From Megalobrama amblycephala (Eukaryota; Chordata; Actinopteri; Cypriniformes; Xenocyprididae): a stretch of DNA of 64,000 nucleotides. Numbering within the stretch: position 1 is the first letter of the stretch; the number at the start of each line of letters is the position of its first letter. The position numbers were made by a program, and so were the translations under genes. The DNA is taken from positions 20,377,420-20,441,419 of the forward strand of contig NC_063045.1 in the NCBI RefSeq assembly GCF_018812025.1, written 5' to 3'. Of this stretch, positions 23,471 through 32,787 are shown in pieces. A model generated the notes under the pieces. The model ran no database searches, was not told where the DNA came from, and saw nothing but the letters and a program-made list of their open reading frames with translations.

Positions 23471-24430
23471 GAAGTAAAGTAAACTCGGTAATTCCAAGTT
23501 GTATGCAGAAAACATCACCTCAGCACAACTTGCATAAATGAGTTAGGAATACTCACAAAGTGTATTTTACTTGAAATGATTTAGTTGTTTAAAATAATAA
23601 TTCTGAGTAGTTTATACTTAGACAAGTAGGCTACATCTAATCTTAATCATCTCTGATTAAGTATACGATACAAATTTGTTTTAAAGTAATTTAAACCTTG
23701 TGTTTATTGTCTGTGTTTGTGCTTTTAGACAAGCATCATTCCAATCTGTCCCATCTATGTCTTCTTGTACATCCATTTTCCAAGGATTTAATTGAATAAT
23801 CGAATGTTGATTCAGAAATATATTTAATCATTATGTAATATTACATAGATACACGCCCATTCCCTTCTAAATTTCCTTATTTCCTCTAATTTTGATAAAG
23901 GTATCTATTAAAGTCTATCAGAACAACTGAATATTATTTCGTTTGACATCCATTCAACCTTCATCTACATCTGCAGTTCCCTCAACTCAACACCAGAGGC
24001 CAACATCCCCACTTTTCTAAATCAGACTTCTAAATGGACAATTTTACACTTCCATTGTTCTCAGAAGCAAAAGTTGTCATGGGTCAACTTATATACTATA
24101 GTTGTGAAAAGAAGATGACAGCAACTATAATTTTTGTACTGCCATTTGCTCTAATAGCAAAAGAAAATAGCCATGTTAGTGAAAACAGCCATGATAGTGT
24201 TTCCATGACTTTTCAAAGTGAGTTGCATTAGAAAAACACACTCACAACAGCGTTCATTTGTAATTTACTGCCAAGGAAATATAACAGCGAGTAAAGCGTT
24301 ATAGATCTATATTCATTAAAAAAAAAAAAAAAAAAAGAAAAAAAAGAAAATATGAAAAACTTTACTAGATTTGTAATGTTGATAACTGTGGAAACATGTA
24401 ATCACAGTCTGTTAAAAGGAACCATGGACT

Positions 24431-24451
24431 CTCTCTCTCTCTCTCTCTCTC
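24431..24451. repeat. (CT)n microsatellite
   Basis: About ten CT dinucleotides. The surrounding 23480-24650 holds no recognisable gene, apart from an A-rich run at 24319-24350 and a stretch of degraded dispersed repeat near 24530-24610. Confidence 0.9.
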
Positions 24452-25024
24452 CCTTAACTACTATGTAGGCTACTTACATCAAAAAAATAAGCACAATGTT
24501 CAAATTGTATTGAAAAACACTTTTTCTGGTATTGAGGTGGGATGCGGATAAGGTTAGGGACAGGTTTGGTGGCATGGGTAGGTTTAAATACAATGTAAAA
24601 CATGTACACAAAGAGTGCATTGTATCAAATGATTAATTTAAATGTAAGTACATAGTACTTAAAGGTGCCCTCGAATGAAAAATTTAATTTATCTTGGCAT
24701 AGTTAAATAACAAGAGTTCAGTACATGGAAATGACATACAGTGAGTCTCAAACTCCATTGTTTCCTCCTTTTTATATAAATCTCATTTGTTTAAAAGACC
24801 TCCGAAGAACAGGCGAATCTCAACATAACACATAACAGTCGGGGTGTACGCCCCCAATATTTGCATATGCCAGCCCACATTTCCAACATTATAAAAGGCA
24901 TTAGACAAGGGCAGCCAGTAATAACGTCTGGATGTGCACAACCAAATCATCAGACTAGGTAAGCAAGCAAGAACAATAGCGAAAAATGGCAGAAGGAGCA
25001 ATAATAACTGACATGATCCATGAT

Positions 25025-25294
25025 AACGTACTCGGTTACTAACGTAACCTTGGTTCCCTGAGATACGGAACGAGTACTGCGTATGGGGAAAGGTCTCCTT
25101 TTTCCCCGTTACTGAAGCCTTTTTCAATAACGCAGTGTAACTGTATCGTCATTGGTTCACTCATAGACAAGTTGTTGAACCAATGACGGCGCGGCATAGC
25201 TGCGCGACCTATGGCGACAGAGCGCGCGAATATTCCCGCCGAAATGGGCGGGGTTTAGGGCTATATAAGCGGGCGTTTCGCCATAGGATTTCAG
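25025..25294. repeat. Left terminal repeat of DIRS copy 1
   Basis: 25073-25294 is the inverse of the right end, including the GTTGTTGAACCAATGACG and GCCGAAATGGGCGGGG parts. The outermost 50 bases (AACGTACTCGGTTACTAACG onward) are specific to this end. A TATATAAG box (25263-25270) and GC-rich text could form a promoter firing inward or outward. Confidence 0.9.
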
Positions 25295-25347
25295 GTCATT
25301 CGACTGAAGCGACGACACTGAAGCCGCAGCCTCGTGGCCGGTATGTA

Positions 25348-25440
25348 ACGCAGTACTCGTTCCGTATCTCAGGGAACCGAGGTTACGTTAGTAACCGAGT
25401 ACGTTCCCTTTCGATACTTCACTCGTACTGCGTATGGGGA
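25348..25440. repeat. Internal complementary region (ICR) of DIRS copy 1
   Basis: 25348-25405 is the reverse complement of the left outer end (CTCAGGGAACCGAGGTTACG, then CCGAGTACGTT). 25403-25440 is the reverse complement of the right outer end (GTTCCCTTTCGATACTTCAC). The two share GTT at 25403-25405, the complement of the AAC core. Such a joined copy of both ends is what the DIRS replication model uses to align and circularise the genome. Confidence 0.95.
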
Positions 25441-25611
25441 ACGAATTCAACCGCGCCGTGCCACGGCAGGGAACGACTGGACTTGTCTTGGGCACCGTGA
25501 GGGAACCAGAGGACAAGTGAGAAGGCCAGAGCCGTCAAACCCTCGTTACACTACAAAAAGGGAGTTAACTCCCAGAGTGGCATGAAGCGGAGCTCGATAG
25601 AGGCCGCTGGA

Positions 25612-28089
25612 TCATACCGAGAGGACCCGAGCTTGTAAGGTCGGGACGTCCAAATGATAAAATCTGACAAAAGTGGACGGCGAGGACCAGCCGGCCGCCT
25701 CACAGATGTCTTTAATCAAAACTCCACTAGACCAGGCCCAAGAGGAAGCCATTCCTCTAGTAGAGTGAGCTCTAACTCCTATGGGGCAGTCGAGGCCCAT
25801 AGAGGAGTAACAAAGAGCAATAGCGTCGACTATCCAACGCGAAAGACGTTGCTTTGAGACCGAAGACCCCTTGGTGCGGCCACCAAAGCAGATAAAGAGC
25901 TGATCAGATTGCCGAAAAGGCTGTGATCGATCAACGTAGGTCCTTAATGCCCTGACAGGGCAGAGTAGTTCCAACTCTCGCTCGTCCGACGAGGGAGGAA
26001 GCGCTGAGAGGGAAATAACCTGTGCTCTGAATGGAGTCGAGAGCACCTTAGGGACGTAGCCATGCCTAGGTTTCAAAACGACTTTGGAGTCGTTGGGCCC
26101 GAACTCAAAGCATGCAGGGCTCACGGAGAGGGCCTGCAAGTCACCAACTCGCTTAACTGATGCTAGTGCAAGTAGCAGAGCGGTTTTGAGTGTCAGGGGC
26201 CTGAGGTCAGCTGAATGCAGTGGCTCAAAGGGAGGCCCTTTAAGAGCTCTGAGGACCAAAGAGAGGTCCCAGGTGGGAACAGTGAGAGGACGAGGAGGAT
26301 TTAATCGCCTAGAACCTCTCAAGAAACGCACCACAAGGTTGTTTCGTCCCACTGACTGGCCAGCGATAGGAGCGTGAAACGCTGCAATGGCTGCTACGTA
26401 AACTTTGAGTGTTGAAGGGGTGCGACCCAGATTCAAACGCTCCTGGAGAAAAGACAGTATCGGAGATACGTCACACTCCACTGGGTCTATGTTGCATGTA
26501 GAACACCAGTCAACAAAGACCGACCATTTCTGGGCGTAGAGGCGTCTCGTGGACGGAGCTCTTGCCTGAGAAATGGTATTCAGCACGTCCCCGGGGAGGT
26601 TAGCAGGCTCCCGTCGAGGGACCAGAGGTGCAGAGCCCAGAGTTCTGGCTGGGGATGCCAAATTGTCCTGTTCGCCTGAGAGAGGAGGTCCCGTCTCAGG
26701 GGGATCGACCACGGAGCTTTTGTGGAAAGCCTGAACAGCTCTGAGGACCAAACTTGGCTCCTCCAGAGCGGGGCCACCAGGAGGACTCTGTGCTTGTCTT
26801 CCCTGATTCGTCTGATGACCTGTGGGATCAGAGCGATCGGGGGAAAAGCGTAAAGGAGGGTGCTGGGCCAGACATGGGCCAGCGCATCTTTCTCCTTCGA
26901 GAAATAAATTGGGCAGTGAGAGTTGCCTTCTGAAGCGAAGAGGTCTACCTCTGCCTTTCCGAAGAACTCCCAGATCATCAGAACCGTCTGGGGGTGGAGC
27001 ATCCACTCGTCTGAGGGGACATTGCTCCGAGATAGCATGTCTGTTCCCAAGTTTGTTCTCCCGGGTATGTGAGTCGCCCTGAGCGACTGAAACCTCGGTG
27101 ATGCCCATTCCAGAAGACGCTTCGCCAGAGCGCATAAGCGGCTGGACGAAAGACCGCCCTGGTGATTTATGTATGACACCACTGTCATGCTGTCCGACTG
27201 GACTAAGACGTGGCGCCCTGTCAGGTGTGCCTGGAACGCATGAAGGGCTCGAATCACTGCCAACATCTCGAGGCAGTTGATGTGCAGATGGCATTCCTCG
27301 TGAGACCACGAGCCGAAGGCCGGTCTGCCCTCGCAAAGAGCGCCCCAACCTGTGTTGGACGCATCCGTTGAGAGCACCGTCCTTCTGGACACCGCCTGTA
27401 GGGGTACCCCTTGGCTGAACCATACAGGGTTCATCCAGGGTCTCAGAGCTGCCAAACAGGCCTGATTGACCCTGAGATGTAGGCGGCCGTGCCGCCAGGC
27501 GTGAGGAGGGACCCGGAACTTCAACCAGTACTGCAGAGGCCGCATCCGAAGAAGGCCGAGCTGCAGAACCGGGGAGGCGGAAGCCATCAGCCCTAGCATC
27601 CTCTGGAAAAACTTCAGAGGGAAATAGGCTCTGTTCCTGACCGATGCCGCGAGCTGCTGAATGGCCAGAGCGCGCTCTGGAGATACTACAGCCGTCATAC
27701 GGACTGAGTCGAAAACTGCACCCAGGAACGTTATACGCTGGCTGGGGAGCAGTGAGCTCTTGGCAAAGTTGACCCTGAGACCCAGGCACTCCAAGTGGCT
27801 GAGTAACACGGATCTGTGATGCTCCAGCTCGGCTCGTGACTGGGCTAGGATGAGCCAGTCGTCGAGGTAATTGAGAACCCGGATTCCCATCTGTCTCAGT
27901 GGGGAAAGCGCCGCGTTCATGCACTTGGTAAAAGTGCGAGGAGCTAGGGACAGTCCGAATGGAAGGACCGTATATTGGTAAGCCACACCCTCGAACGCGA
28001 ATCTCAAGAATCGCCTGTGATGGGGGGCTATCTGGATATGAAAGTATGCATCTTTCAGGTCCAGCGAGCAGAACCAGTCCCCGGGGCAA
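25612..28089 (-). CDS. DIRS tyrosine recombinase frame (825-codon open frame; recombinase about residues 500-825)
   Basis: Residues about 500-825 form a phage-integrase-like tyrosine recombinase that would insert the circular DNA copy. An N-terminal helical domain (TISQARAPSTRRLYAQKW onward) is followed by the catalytic domain, with Arg in ASVKRVGDLQAL, His775-x-x-Arg778 in AHSTRGMA and Tyr811 in FVRFYHLD. The first roughly 500 codons overlap the RT frame in another phase. They stay open but have no recognisable domain, so the true start is uncertain: a late internal start, frameshifting or splicing are possible. Copy 2 has lost the catalytic domain. Confidence 0.88.
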   Translation of the reverse strand: MPRGLVLLAGPERCILSYPDSPPSQAILEIRVRGCGLPIYGPSIRTVPSSSHFYQVHERGAFPTETDGNPGSQLPRRLAHPSPVTSRAGASQIRVTQPLGVPGSQGQLCQELTAPQPAYNVPGCSFRLSPYDGCSISRARSGHSAARGIGQEQSLFPSEVFPEDARADGFRLPGSAARPSSDAASAVLVEVPGPSSRLAARPPTSQGQSGLFGSSETLDEPCMVQPRGTPTGGVQKDGALNGCVQHRLGRSLRGQTGLRLVVSRGMPSAHQLPRDVGSDSSPSCVPGTPDRAPRLSPVGQHDSGVIHKSPGRSFVQPLMRSGEASSGMGITEVSVAQGDSHTRENKLGNRHAISEQCPLRRVDAPPPDGSDDLGVLRKGRGRPLRFRRQLSLPNLFLEGERCAGPCLAQHPPLRFSPDRSDPTGHQTNQGRQAQSPPGGPALEEPSLVLRAVQAFHKSSVVDPPETGPPLSGEQDNLASPARTLGSAPLVPRREPANLPGDVLNTISQARAPSTRRLYAQKWSVFVDWCSTCNIDPVECDVSPILSFLQERLNLGRTPSTLKVYVAAIAAFHAPIAGQSVGRNNLVVRFLRGSRRLNPPRPLTVPTWDLSLVLRALKGPPFEPLHSADLRPLTLKTALLLALASVKRVGDLQALSVSPACFEFGPNDSKVVLKPRHGYVPKVLSTPFRAQVISLSALPPSSDERELELLCPVRALRTYVDRSQPFRQSDQLFICFGGRTKGSSVSKQRLSRWIVDAIALCYSSMGLDCPIGVRAHSTRGMASSWAWSSGVLIKDICEAAGWSSPSTFVRFYHLDVPTLQARVLSV

Positions 28090-28715
28090 ACCTGCGCGAG
28101 GATCTGCTTCAGCGTTAGCATCTTGAACTTCCGTCTCATGAGGGAGAGGTTCAAGAGCCTGAGATCTAAGATGGGTCTGAGACCACCATCTTTTTTGGGA
28201 ACTAGAAAATAACGGCTGTAGAACCCCAAATTGCTCTCTGAGGGGGAGACTACTTCTATAGCTCCTTTCCTCAGAAGAGACGTGACTTCGGCTCGGAGGA
28301 CATGAACGTCGTCCGTGTTGACTGAAGTCTGAAGCACCCCGCTGAAGCGCGGGGGCCTTCGGGCGAACTGAAGCGAGTAGCCTCGACTTATGGTTCCCAG
28401 AACCCAGCTTGACACTCCGGGGATGGCCCGCCAGGCCTCGGCCCGCGTGACAAGGGGCTGAATGGTATCGGCTGACGGGCCGCCAATCGGGGGCCCGTGC
28501 ACCGGAGAGAGTGGAAGAGGAACTTCGCTCTTTCTTAGAGAAGGTAGAATATTCATAGTGTTCGCCATAAGAATAGCGTTTTCCATGGACGCAGCACTGG
28601 GCCCAGTTAGTACAACACTGAACATATCTCCCACGCCCGGAGCTGAACGAGGCGGAGGGGGGGTGGAACGAAAGAGCTTTTGGGGTGGTCCGGCCGTGGC
28701 GAGACTTTGCCCCAT
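26580..28715 (-). CDS. DIRS reverse transcriptase-RNase H-methyltransferase-like polyprotein (711 aa)
   Basis: The polymerase of the element. Reverse transcriptase blocks: [18 protein letters not shown] (about residue 172), SLDLKDAY (217-224), the first catalytic Asp motif, LPFGLSLAP, and YLDD (283-286), the active-site pair. RNase H acids: Asp451 in STDAS, Glu482 in NCLEM, Asp508 in QSDS and Asp559 in GTDMLSR. A third, Dam-like methyltransferase-type domain follows, typical of DIRS: DLFAS (592-596), AFPPIALIP (623-631), LLVAPLW (645-651). All catalytic residues are present. The last 1.5 kb overlaps the recombinase frame in a different phase. How that second product is started is not visible. 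Confidence 0.93.
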   Translation of the reverse strand: MGQSLATAGPPQKLFRSTPPPPRSAPGVGDMFSVVLTGPSAASMENAILMANTMNILPSLRKSEVPLPLSPVHGPPIGGPSADTIQPLVTRAEAWRAIPGVSSWVLGTISRGYSLQFARRPPRFSGVLQTSVNTDDVHVLRAEVTSLLRKGAIEVVSPSESNLGFYSRYFLVPKKDGGLRPILDLRLLNLSLMRRKFKMLTLKQILAQVCPGDWFCSLDLKDAYFHIQIAPHHRRFLRFAFEGVAYQYTVLPFGLSLAPRTFTKCMNAALSPLRQMGIRVLNYLDDWLILAQSRAELEHHRSVLLSHLECLGLRVNFAKSSLLPSQRITFLGAVFDSVRMTAVVSPERALAIQQLAASVRNRAYFPLKFFQRMLGLMASASPVLQLGLLRMRPLQYWLKFRVPPHAWRHGRLHLRVNQACLAALRPWMNPVWFSQGVPLQAVSRRTVLSTDASNTGWGALCEGRPAFGSWSHEECHLHINCLEMLAVIRALHAFQAHLTGRHVLVQSDSMTVVSYINHQGGLSSSRLCALAKRLLEWASPRFQSLRATHIPGRTNLGTDMLSRSNVPSDEWMLHPQTVLMIWEFFGKAEVDLFASEGNSHCPIYFSKEKDALAHVWPSTLLYAFPPIALIPQVIRRIREDKHRVLLVAPLWRSQVWSSELFRLSTKAPWSIPLRRDLLSQANRTIWHPQPELWALHLWSLDGSLLTSPGTC

Positions 28716-28734
28716 CCTCTTCCTTCCTGAAATA

Positions 28735-30219
28735 TCAGGAGGGCTTAGGAGGCGTCGGGTCCAGCGTAATCTTAGGCCGGGGTCCCTGACGTTGCCTCGG
28801 GAAGGAGGAGCGCTTACGATGGCGCTGTTCCTTGGGTGGTGCTGCCTGAGAGGTAGAGGGGGCAGTTTTGTTCTGCTGAGCCAGCGCAGACTTGGTGTGG
28901 CTGGAAGCAGACGTGGAGCTAGGGCGTTTAGGCAGGAAGTGTCGCATAGCCTGAGACGACTTTTGTGCTGCAGTAAAACGCTCCGTAAAGCCCTCTACTG
29001 CTGGCCCGAAGAGACCAGAAGGAGAGACCGGGGCATCCAAAAAGGCCGTCTTGTCCATCTCCTTAATCTCGGTCAGGTTGAGCCACAAATGGCGCTCAAG
29101 CACGACCAGGCTGGCCATGGATCGTCCAATGGCCTGAGCTGTGGCCTTTGTGGCACGCAGGGCTAAGTCAGTGACGCTGCGGAGGTCACGGAAGGCAGGT
29201 GCATCGACGCCGGACTCATCCAAAGAACGGAGGAGCTTCGCTTGAAACACCTGGAGAATAGCCATGGCGTGCAGCGCTGAGGCAGCCTGGCCCGCGGACG
29301 TATATGCTCTGCCAGCCAGGGCAGAAGTGGTCCTGCAGGGCTTGGATGGAAGGGCCCTCTTAGTTTTCCAACCCACAGCCGTGGGGGGACAGAGGTGAGC
29401 CGCCACCGCTTCGTCCAGGGGCGGTAGATGCTCGTAACCCTTCTCTTCAGAGCCATCCACAGAGGTGAGAGCTGAATAATGCGTAGTACATAGGCGGGCA
29501 GAATACGGGGCGCGCCATGACTTCGTCAGCTCGTTGTGAACCTCTGGGAAAAACGGTGCAGCGCGTTGACAAGGGGCCTGGCGGGAACCCGGCAGGAACC
29601 ACTCATCGAGCCTGCTCCATGATGGCTCCTCTGGCGGAGCCCATTCGAGGTCCAAAAACTCTACTGCTTTCGAAAGGATGCGGAAGAGCTCGGCATCCAT
29701 ACCCGGCTTGCAGTCAATGGGCTCCAGCGAGGGAAGGCGGGCGGGGTCAGAATCACCGGCCCAACCTTCGGATTCAGAGGCCGCGAGAGACATGACGTCA
29801 TCAAGCGGCTCGTCCTCAGAACCGCCAAAAGAGATGAGGTCGCTCGCATCTGCCGAGGGACGCAGCTCAGGGCGGGAGAACAGGACGGGGGACTGCTCTC
29901 TCGGGGGAGAGGGTGAGGCACGCGGGGAAGCCGGCGTGACGTCATCCAACTCCGTGCGCTGGGCCGCTCTACCCCGCCGTCTCTTCCTAGCCGGCTCGCG
30001 GGAGGAAGAAGACGGGAGGGCGCGAGCGGCGAGATCGCCTTCACTGAAGAAGGCGATCCGCGAGCGCAGAGAGGCGAGACTCATGTTCTCACAGTGAGAA
30101 CACGAGGTCCCGGTGAGCGCGGCCTCTGCATGGGGTCTGCCCAGGCAGCTGACGCACTCACCGTGACCATCGTCGTCATGCAGAGGGGCTCTGCATGTGC
30201 CACACGAGTGGCGCGGCAT
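28735..30219 (-). CDS. DIRS gag-like protein (494 aa)
   Basis: The putative structural protein of the DIRS element. Near the N-terminus, Cys pairs at residues 6/9, 22/25 and 40/43 (CGTC, CVSC, CSHC) look like a zinc-binding module. A Ser/Pro/acidic low-complexity stretch follows (residues about 75-165). A helical, Ala-rich middle comes next (about residues 290-410; SALAGRAYTSAGQAASALHA). The tail is basic and Pro-rich (KKRSSFPRQRQGPRPK-like), fitting nucleic-acid binding. The start at MPRHSCGTC is chosen because it is the first Met and the Cys module follows at once. It ends 20 bases before the RT frame begins in another frame. Copy 2 encodes a homologue that lacks the Cys module and is frameshifted. 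Confidence 0.85.
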   Translation of the reverse strand: MPRHSCGTCRAPLHDDDGHGECVSCLGRPHAEAALTGTSCSHCENMSLASLRSRIAFFSEGDLAARALPSSSSREPARKRRRGRAAQRTELDDVTPASPRASPSPPREQSPVLFSRPELRPSADASDLISFGGSEDEPLDDVMSLAASESEGWAGDSDPARLPSLEPIDCKPGMDAELFRILSKAVEFLDLEWAPPEEPSWSRLDEWFLPGSRQAPCQRAAPFFPEVHNELTKSWRAPYSARLCTTHYSALTSVDGSEEKGYEHLPPLDEAVAAHLCPPTAVGWKTKRALPSKPCRTTSALAGRAYTSAGQAASALHAMAILQVFQAKLLRSLDESGVDAPAFRDLRSVTDLALRATKATAQAIGRSMASLVVLERHLWLNLTEIKEMDKTAFLDAPVSPSGLFGPAVEGFTERFTAAQKSSQAMRHFLPKRPSSTSASSHTKSALAQQNKTAPSTSQAAPPKEQRHRKRSSFPRQRQGPRPKITLDPTPPKPS

Positions 30220-30597
30220 TTGTAACAGCGCCGCCGCCGTGAAAACGGCGTTTGAGGGGCTCTTTTAGAGCGGCGAGGGCCGCTAGAGCAGTGAAAACCG
30301 CTGTTGGAAAGCTCTTTTAGAGCGGCAATAAACCGTGGGAAATCGCTCTTTTAGGCGCGCCGGATGGCGGCAGGAGACGGGCTGGCAGGCGGCCGGAAGC
30401 GGGCGGCTCGAGACGGCGCTCGAGGCAGCAGTCGACGAGGGCGCCGGCGCTTCTTCCTCGGCGAGCTCAGCAGTCCGCTGCGGGAGCCTCTTCGACGGCG
30501 GCGAGAGCTTCTTTCCAGGCGAGCTTCTTCCAGGCGGCGAAGGCTTCAGCCGGAGATCAGCGAGGAGCGATGTGAAGTCGTCGCTGAAGGAGAGAGA

Positions 30598-30841
30598 ACT
30601 GAAATCCTATGGCGAAACGCCCACTTATATAGCCCTAAACCCCGCCCATTTCGGCGGGAATATTCGCGCGCTCTGTCGCAATAGGTCGCGCAGCTATGCC
30701 GCGGCGTCATTGGTTCAACAACTTGTCTATGAGTGAACCAATGACGATGCAGTTACACTGCGTTATTGAAAAAGGCTTCAGTAACGGGGAAAAAGGAGAC
30801 CTTTCCCCATACGCAGTACGAGTGAAGTATCGAAAGGGAAC
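30598..30841. repeat. Right terminal repeat of DIRS copy 1
   Basis: Inverse of the left repeat, from CTGAAATCCTATGGCGAAAC to CCCCATACGCAGTACG, plus a 20-base end-specific tail finishing CGAAAGGGAAC. CTTATATAGCCC (30624-30635) is a TATA-like box pointing into the element's minus-strand genes. Confidence 0.9.
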
Positions 30842-31557
30842 ATGATATTTTTAGTGATATTTGTAAACTGTCTTTCTAAATGTTTCGTTAACATGTTGCT
30901 AATGTACTGTTAAATGTGGTTAAAGTTACCATCGGTTATTACTGTATTCACGTAGACAAGAGAGCCGTCGCTATTTTCATTTTTAAACACTTGCAGTCTG
31001 TATAATGCATAAACACAACTTCATTCTTTATAAATCTCTCCAATAGAGTAGCATTAGCCGTTAGCCACGGAGCACTATCAAACTCATTCAAAATCAGAAG
31101 TAAACAATATAACAGTATACAATACTCACATAATCCGACGCATGCATGCCGCATGCATGACAAACACTTTGTAAAGATCCATTTTGAGGGTTATATTAGC
31201 TGTGTAAACTTTGTTAAGGCACTGTTCAAGGCAACCGCGAGCTCTGTGGGCGTGGACCACAGGATTTAAAGGGGCCACAGCATAAAATCTGCGCGTTTAT
31301 AATGATGCCCCAAAACAGGCAGTTAAAAAATTAATAAAAAAAAATCTATGGGGTATTTTGATCTGAAACTTCACAGACACATTCAGGGGACACCTTAGAC
31401 TTATATTACATCTTTTAAAAACATAATCTAGGGCACCTTTAAGGCCATAAAGTTGGACCGAAAACAGTGTTGTAAATGGCTCCTAAAAGATGTCAGTATG
31501 GTCTCAGCTGATGCTTCATAAAGATGTTTCTTGTGTGCTGAATAAGTTGACTAACAG

Positions 31558-31590
<33 letters not shown>

Positions 31591-31591
<1 letters not shown>

Positions 31592-32016
31592 TCATGTGGA
31601 TGTAGATATAGTGATGGTTTCTTTTCAGGAGGACAACAATCATATCTGTGCTAGATTCCTCATTTCTGATCAGTTTGTCTTGACTACCGCACATTGCCAA
31701 AAGATGTAAGACTTTTGTTTGGTCTAAACTGCGATAATGATTGATTATTAATATTTAGATGAAGATTTTAGATTAAATGACAGTAGTATATAGTTTAAAG
31801 AGTTTTGTCATTAAATCATATGCTCAATAGGCTTTTATAAAAGAACGCATACATCTGTGAGAAATAATACTAATAATACTTTCTTTCAAAAGAAATGAAA
31901 TACTTCCAGTTGTGGTTGGTGCACATGAGCTAAAAAATGGGAATGAGGGTTCAGTCCGCATCGGAGTAAAGTCGTACCAGTGTCTGGGCACGATGAATGA
32001 CATTATGCTTTTGCAG
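31591..32016 (+). pseudogene. Protease locus B, only exons 2 and 3 remain
   Basis: Exon 2 (31591-31705) follows a CT-rich acceptor and keeps GTAAG. It is 115 nt instead of 151, because 36 bases encoding the start of the mature chain ([11 protein letters not shown] in the relatives) are missing in frame. His57 survives in TTAHC. Exon 3 (31893-32016, 124 nt) encodes VVVGAHEL and MNDIMLLQ with Asp102, again with an in-frame shortening. Exons 1, 4 and 5 are not found: a TTAA/DIRS insertion lies upstream and Tc1 plus Gypsy debris lies downstream. Without the IVNG N-terminus the zymogen could not activate. It is a relic with open frames. Confidence 0.85.
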
Positions 32017-32152
32017 GTAAATATTTACACTTGTTCCAGGTGCAGAAAAAAAATCAAATAAAATGTAACTTTCAGGGTTTTCCTGCACTAACTTCATATT
32101 AAAGTGGTAAAATTGTGAAAAAACTGTGGTTTAATCTTATGGAAGGTAGATA

Positions 32153-32349
32153 CAGTGGGTACGGAAAGTATTCAGACCCCCTTAAATTTTTCACTCTTTG
32201 TTATATTGCAGCCATTTGCTAAAATCATTTAAGTTCATTTCTTTTCCTCATTAATTTACACACATCACCCCATATTGACAGAAAAACACAGAATTGTTGA
32301 CATTTTTGCAGATTTATTAAAAAAGAAAAACTGAAATATCACATGGTCC
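32153..32349 (+). mobile_element. Tc1-like left terminal fragment
   Basis: It is nearly identical to 9704-9894, starting CAGTGGGTACGGAAAGTATT after TA. It stops after CACATGGTCC, where minus-strand Gypsy coding sequence begins. It has no transposase. Confidence 0.9.
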
Positions 32350-32787
32350 AAAGCCTGGAAGACAGACGGACTGTTGACCAGCCCTAACAGCATGACAAGA
32401 TATTCATAGTGTCCGGTAGCAGTAGAGAAAGCAGTTTTCCAGTCATCTCCCTCTTGTATGCGGATGAGGTTGTAGGCACTGCGGAGATCGAGTTTGGTGA
32501 AGTACTTAGTGGTGCGTAGTTGTTCTGGTGCAGCGGGTACAAGGGGAAGTGAGTATCTAAACTTGATGGTTATACCATTCAGACCTTGATAGTCGATGCA
32601 GGGCCGTAGACCACCATCCTTCTTGTGCACGAAGAAGAAACCAGCAGTAGATTGTGTAATTTGAGCCTCTCCAAGAGATTTGCAGGTTATGACTGTGTAG
32701 CCAGGGTAATCCCAAGATGACAGATGTTGTAGATGTGGGCAGGATGAAGAAATGGATGGTTTCAGTGTGTAGCACACCTGTCTTCAT
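32265..32787 (-). pseudogene. Gypsy protease tail and RT fragment
   Basis: One minus frame (32787-32557) carries the end of the aspartic protease region ([17 protein letters not shown]). A second (32777-32265) carries the RT start: [20 protein letters not shown], then [15 protein letters not shown] with the first catalytic Asp, then [20 protein letters not shown]. The frame breaks between them and the YxDD block is missing, cut off at the Tc1 end (32350). It is inactive. Confidence 0.88.

Larger units (their letters stand above)
25025..30841 (-). mobile_element. Full-length DIRS-type tyrosine-recombinase retrotransposon
   Basis: The minus strand encodes gag-like, RT-RNase H-methyltransferase and tyrosine-recombinase frames in that order. 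Inverted terminal repeats (about 25073-25294 and 30598-30829) and an internal complementary region (25348-25440) give the classical DIRS architecture. AAC stands at both outer ends (25025-25027 and 30839-30841). The corresponding unoccupied place in copy 3 of the host repeat reads GATAACATGATATTTTT, so one AAC is shared and no longer duplication was made, as expected for recombinase-mediated insertion of a circle. All three frames are open, so this copy may be recent and possibly autonomous. Confidence 0.95.
24663..31438. mobile_element. TTAA-flanked element, copy 2, split by a DIRS retrotransposon
   Basis: Same ends as copy 1, with TTAA at 24659-24662 and 31439-31442. Removing the DIRS element leaves about 960 bases, matching the 969 of copy 1, so the split is a clean insertion. 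The interior is collinear with copy 1 on both sides of the break. Confidence 0.9.

Noticed and set aside
28462..29166. A 234-codon open frame on the + strand, plus many smaller + frames across 25600-30700 and 55600-59400
   Set aside because: These are antisense to well-supported DIRS genes in GC-rich DNA where open frames arise by chance. They show no family motif.
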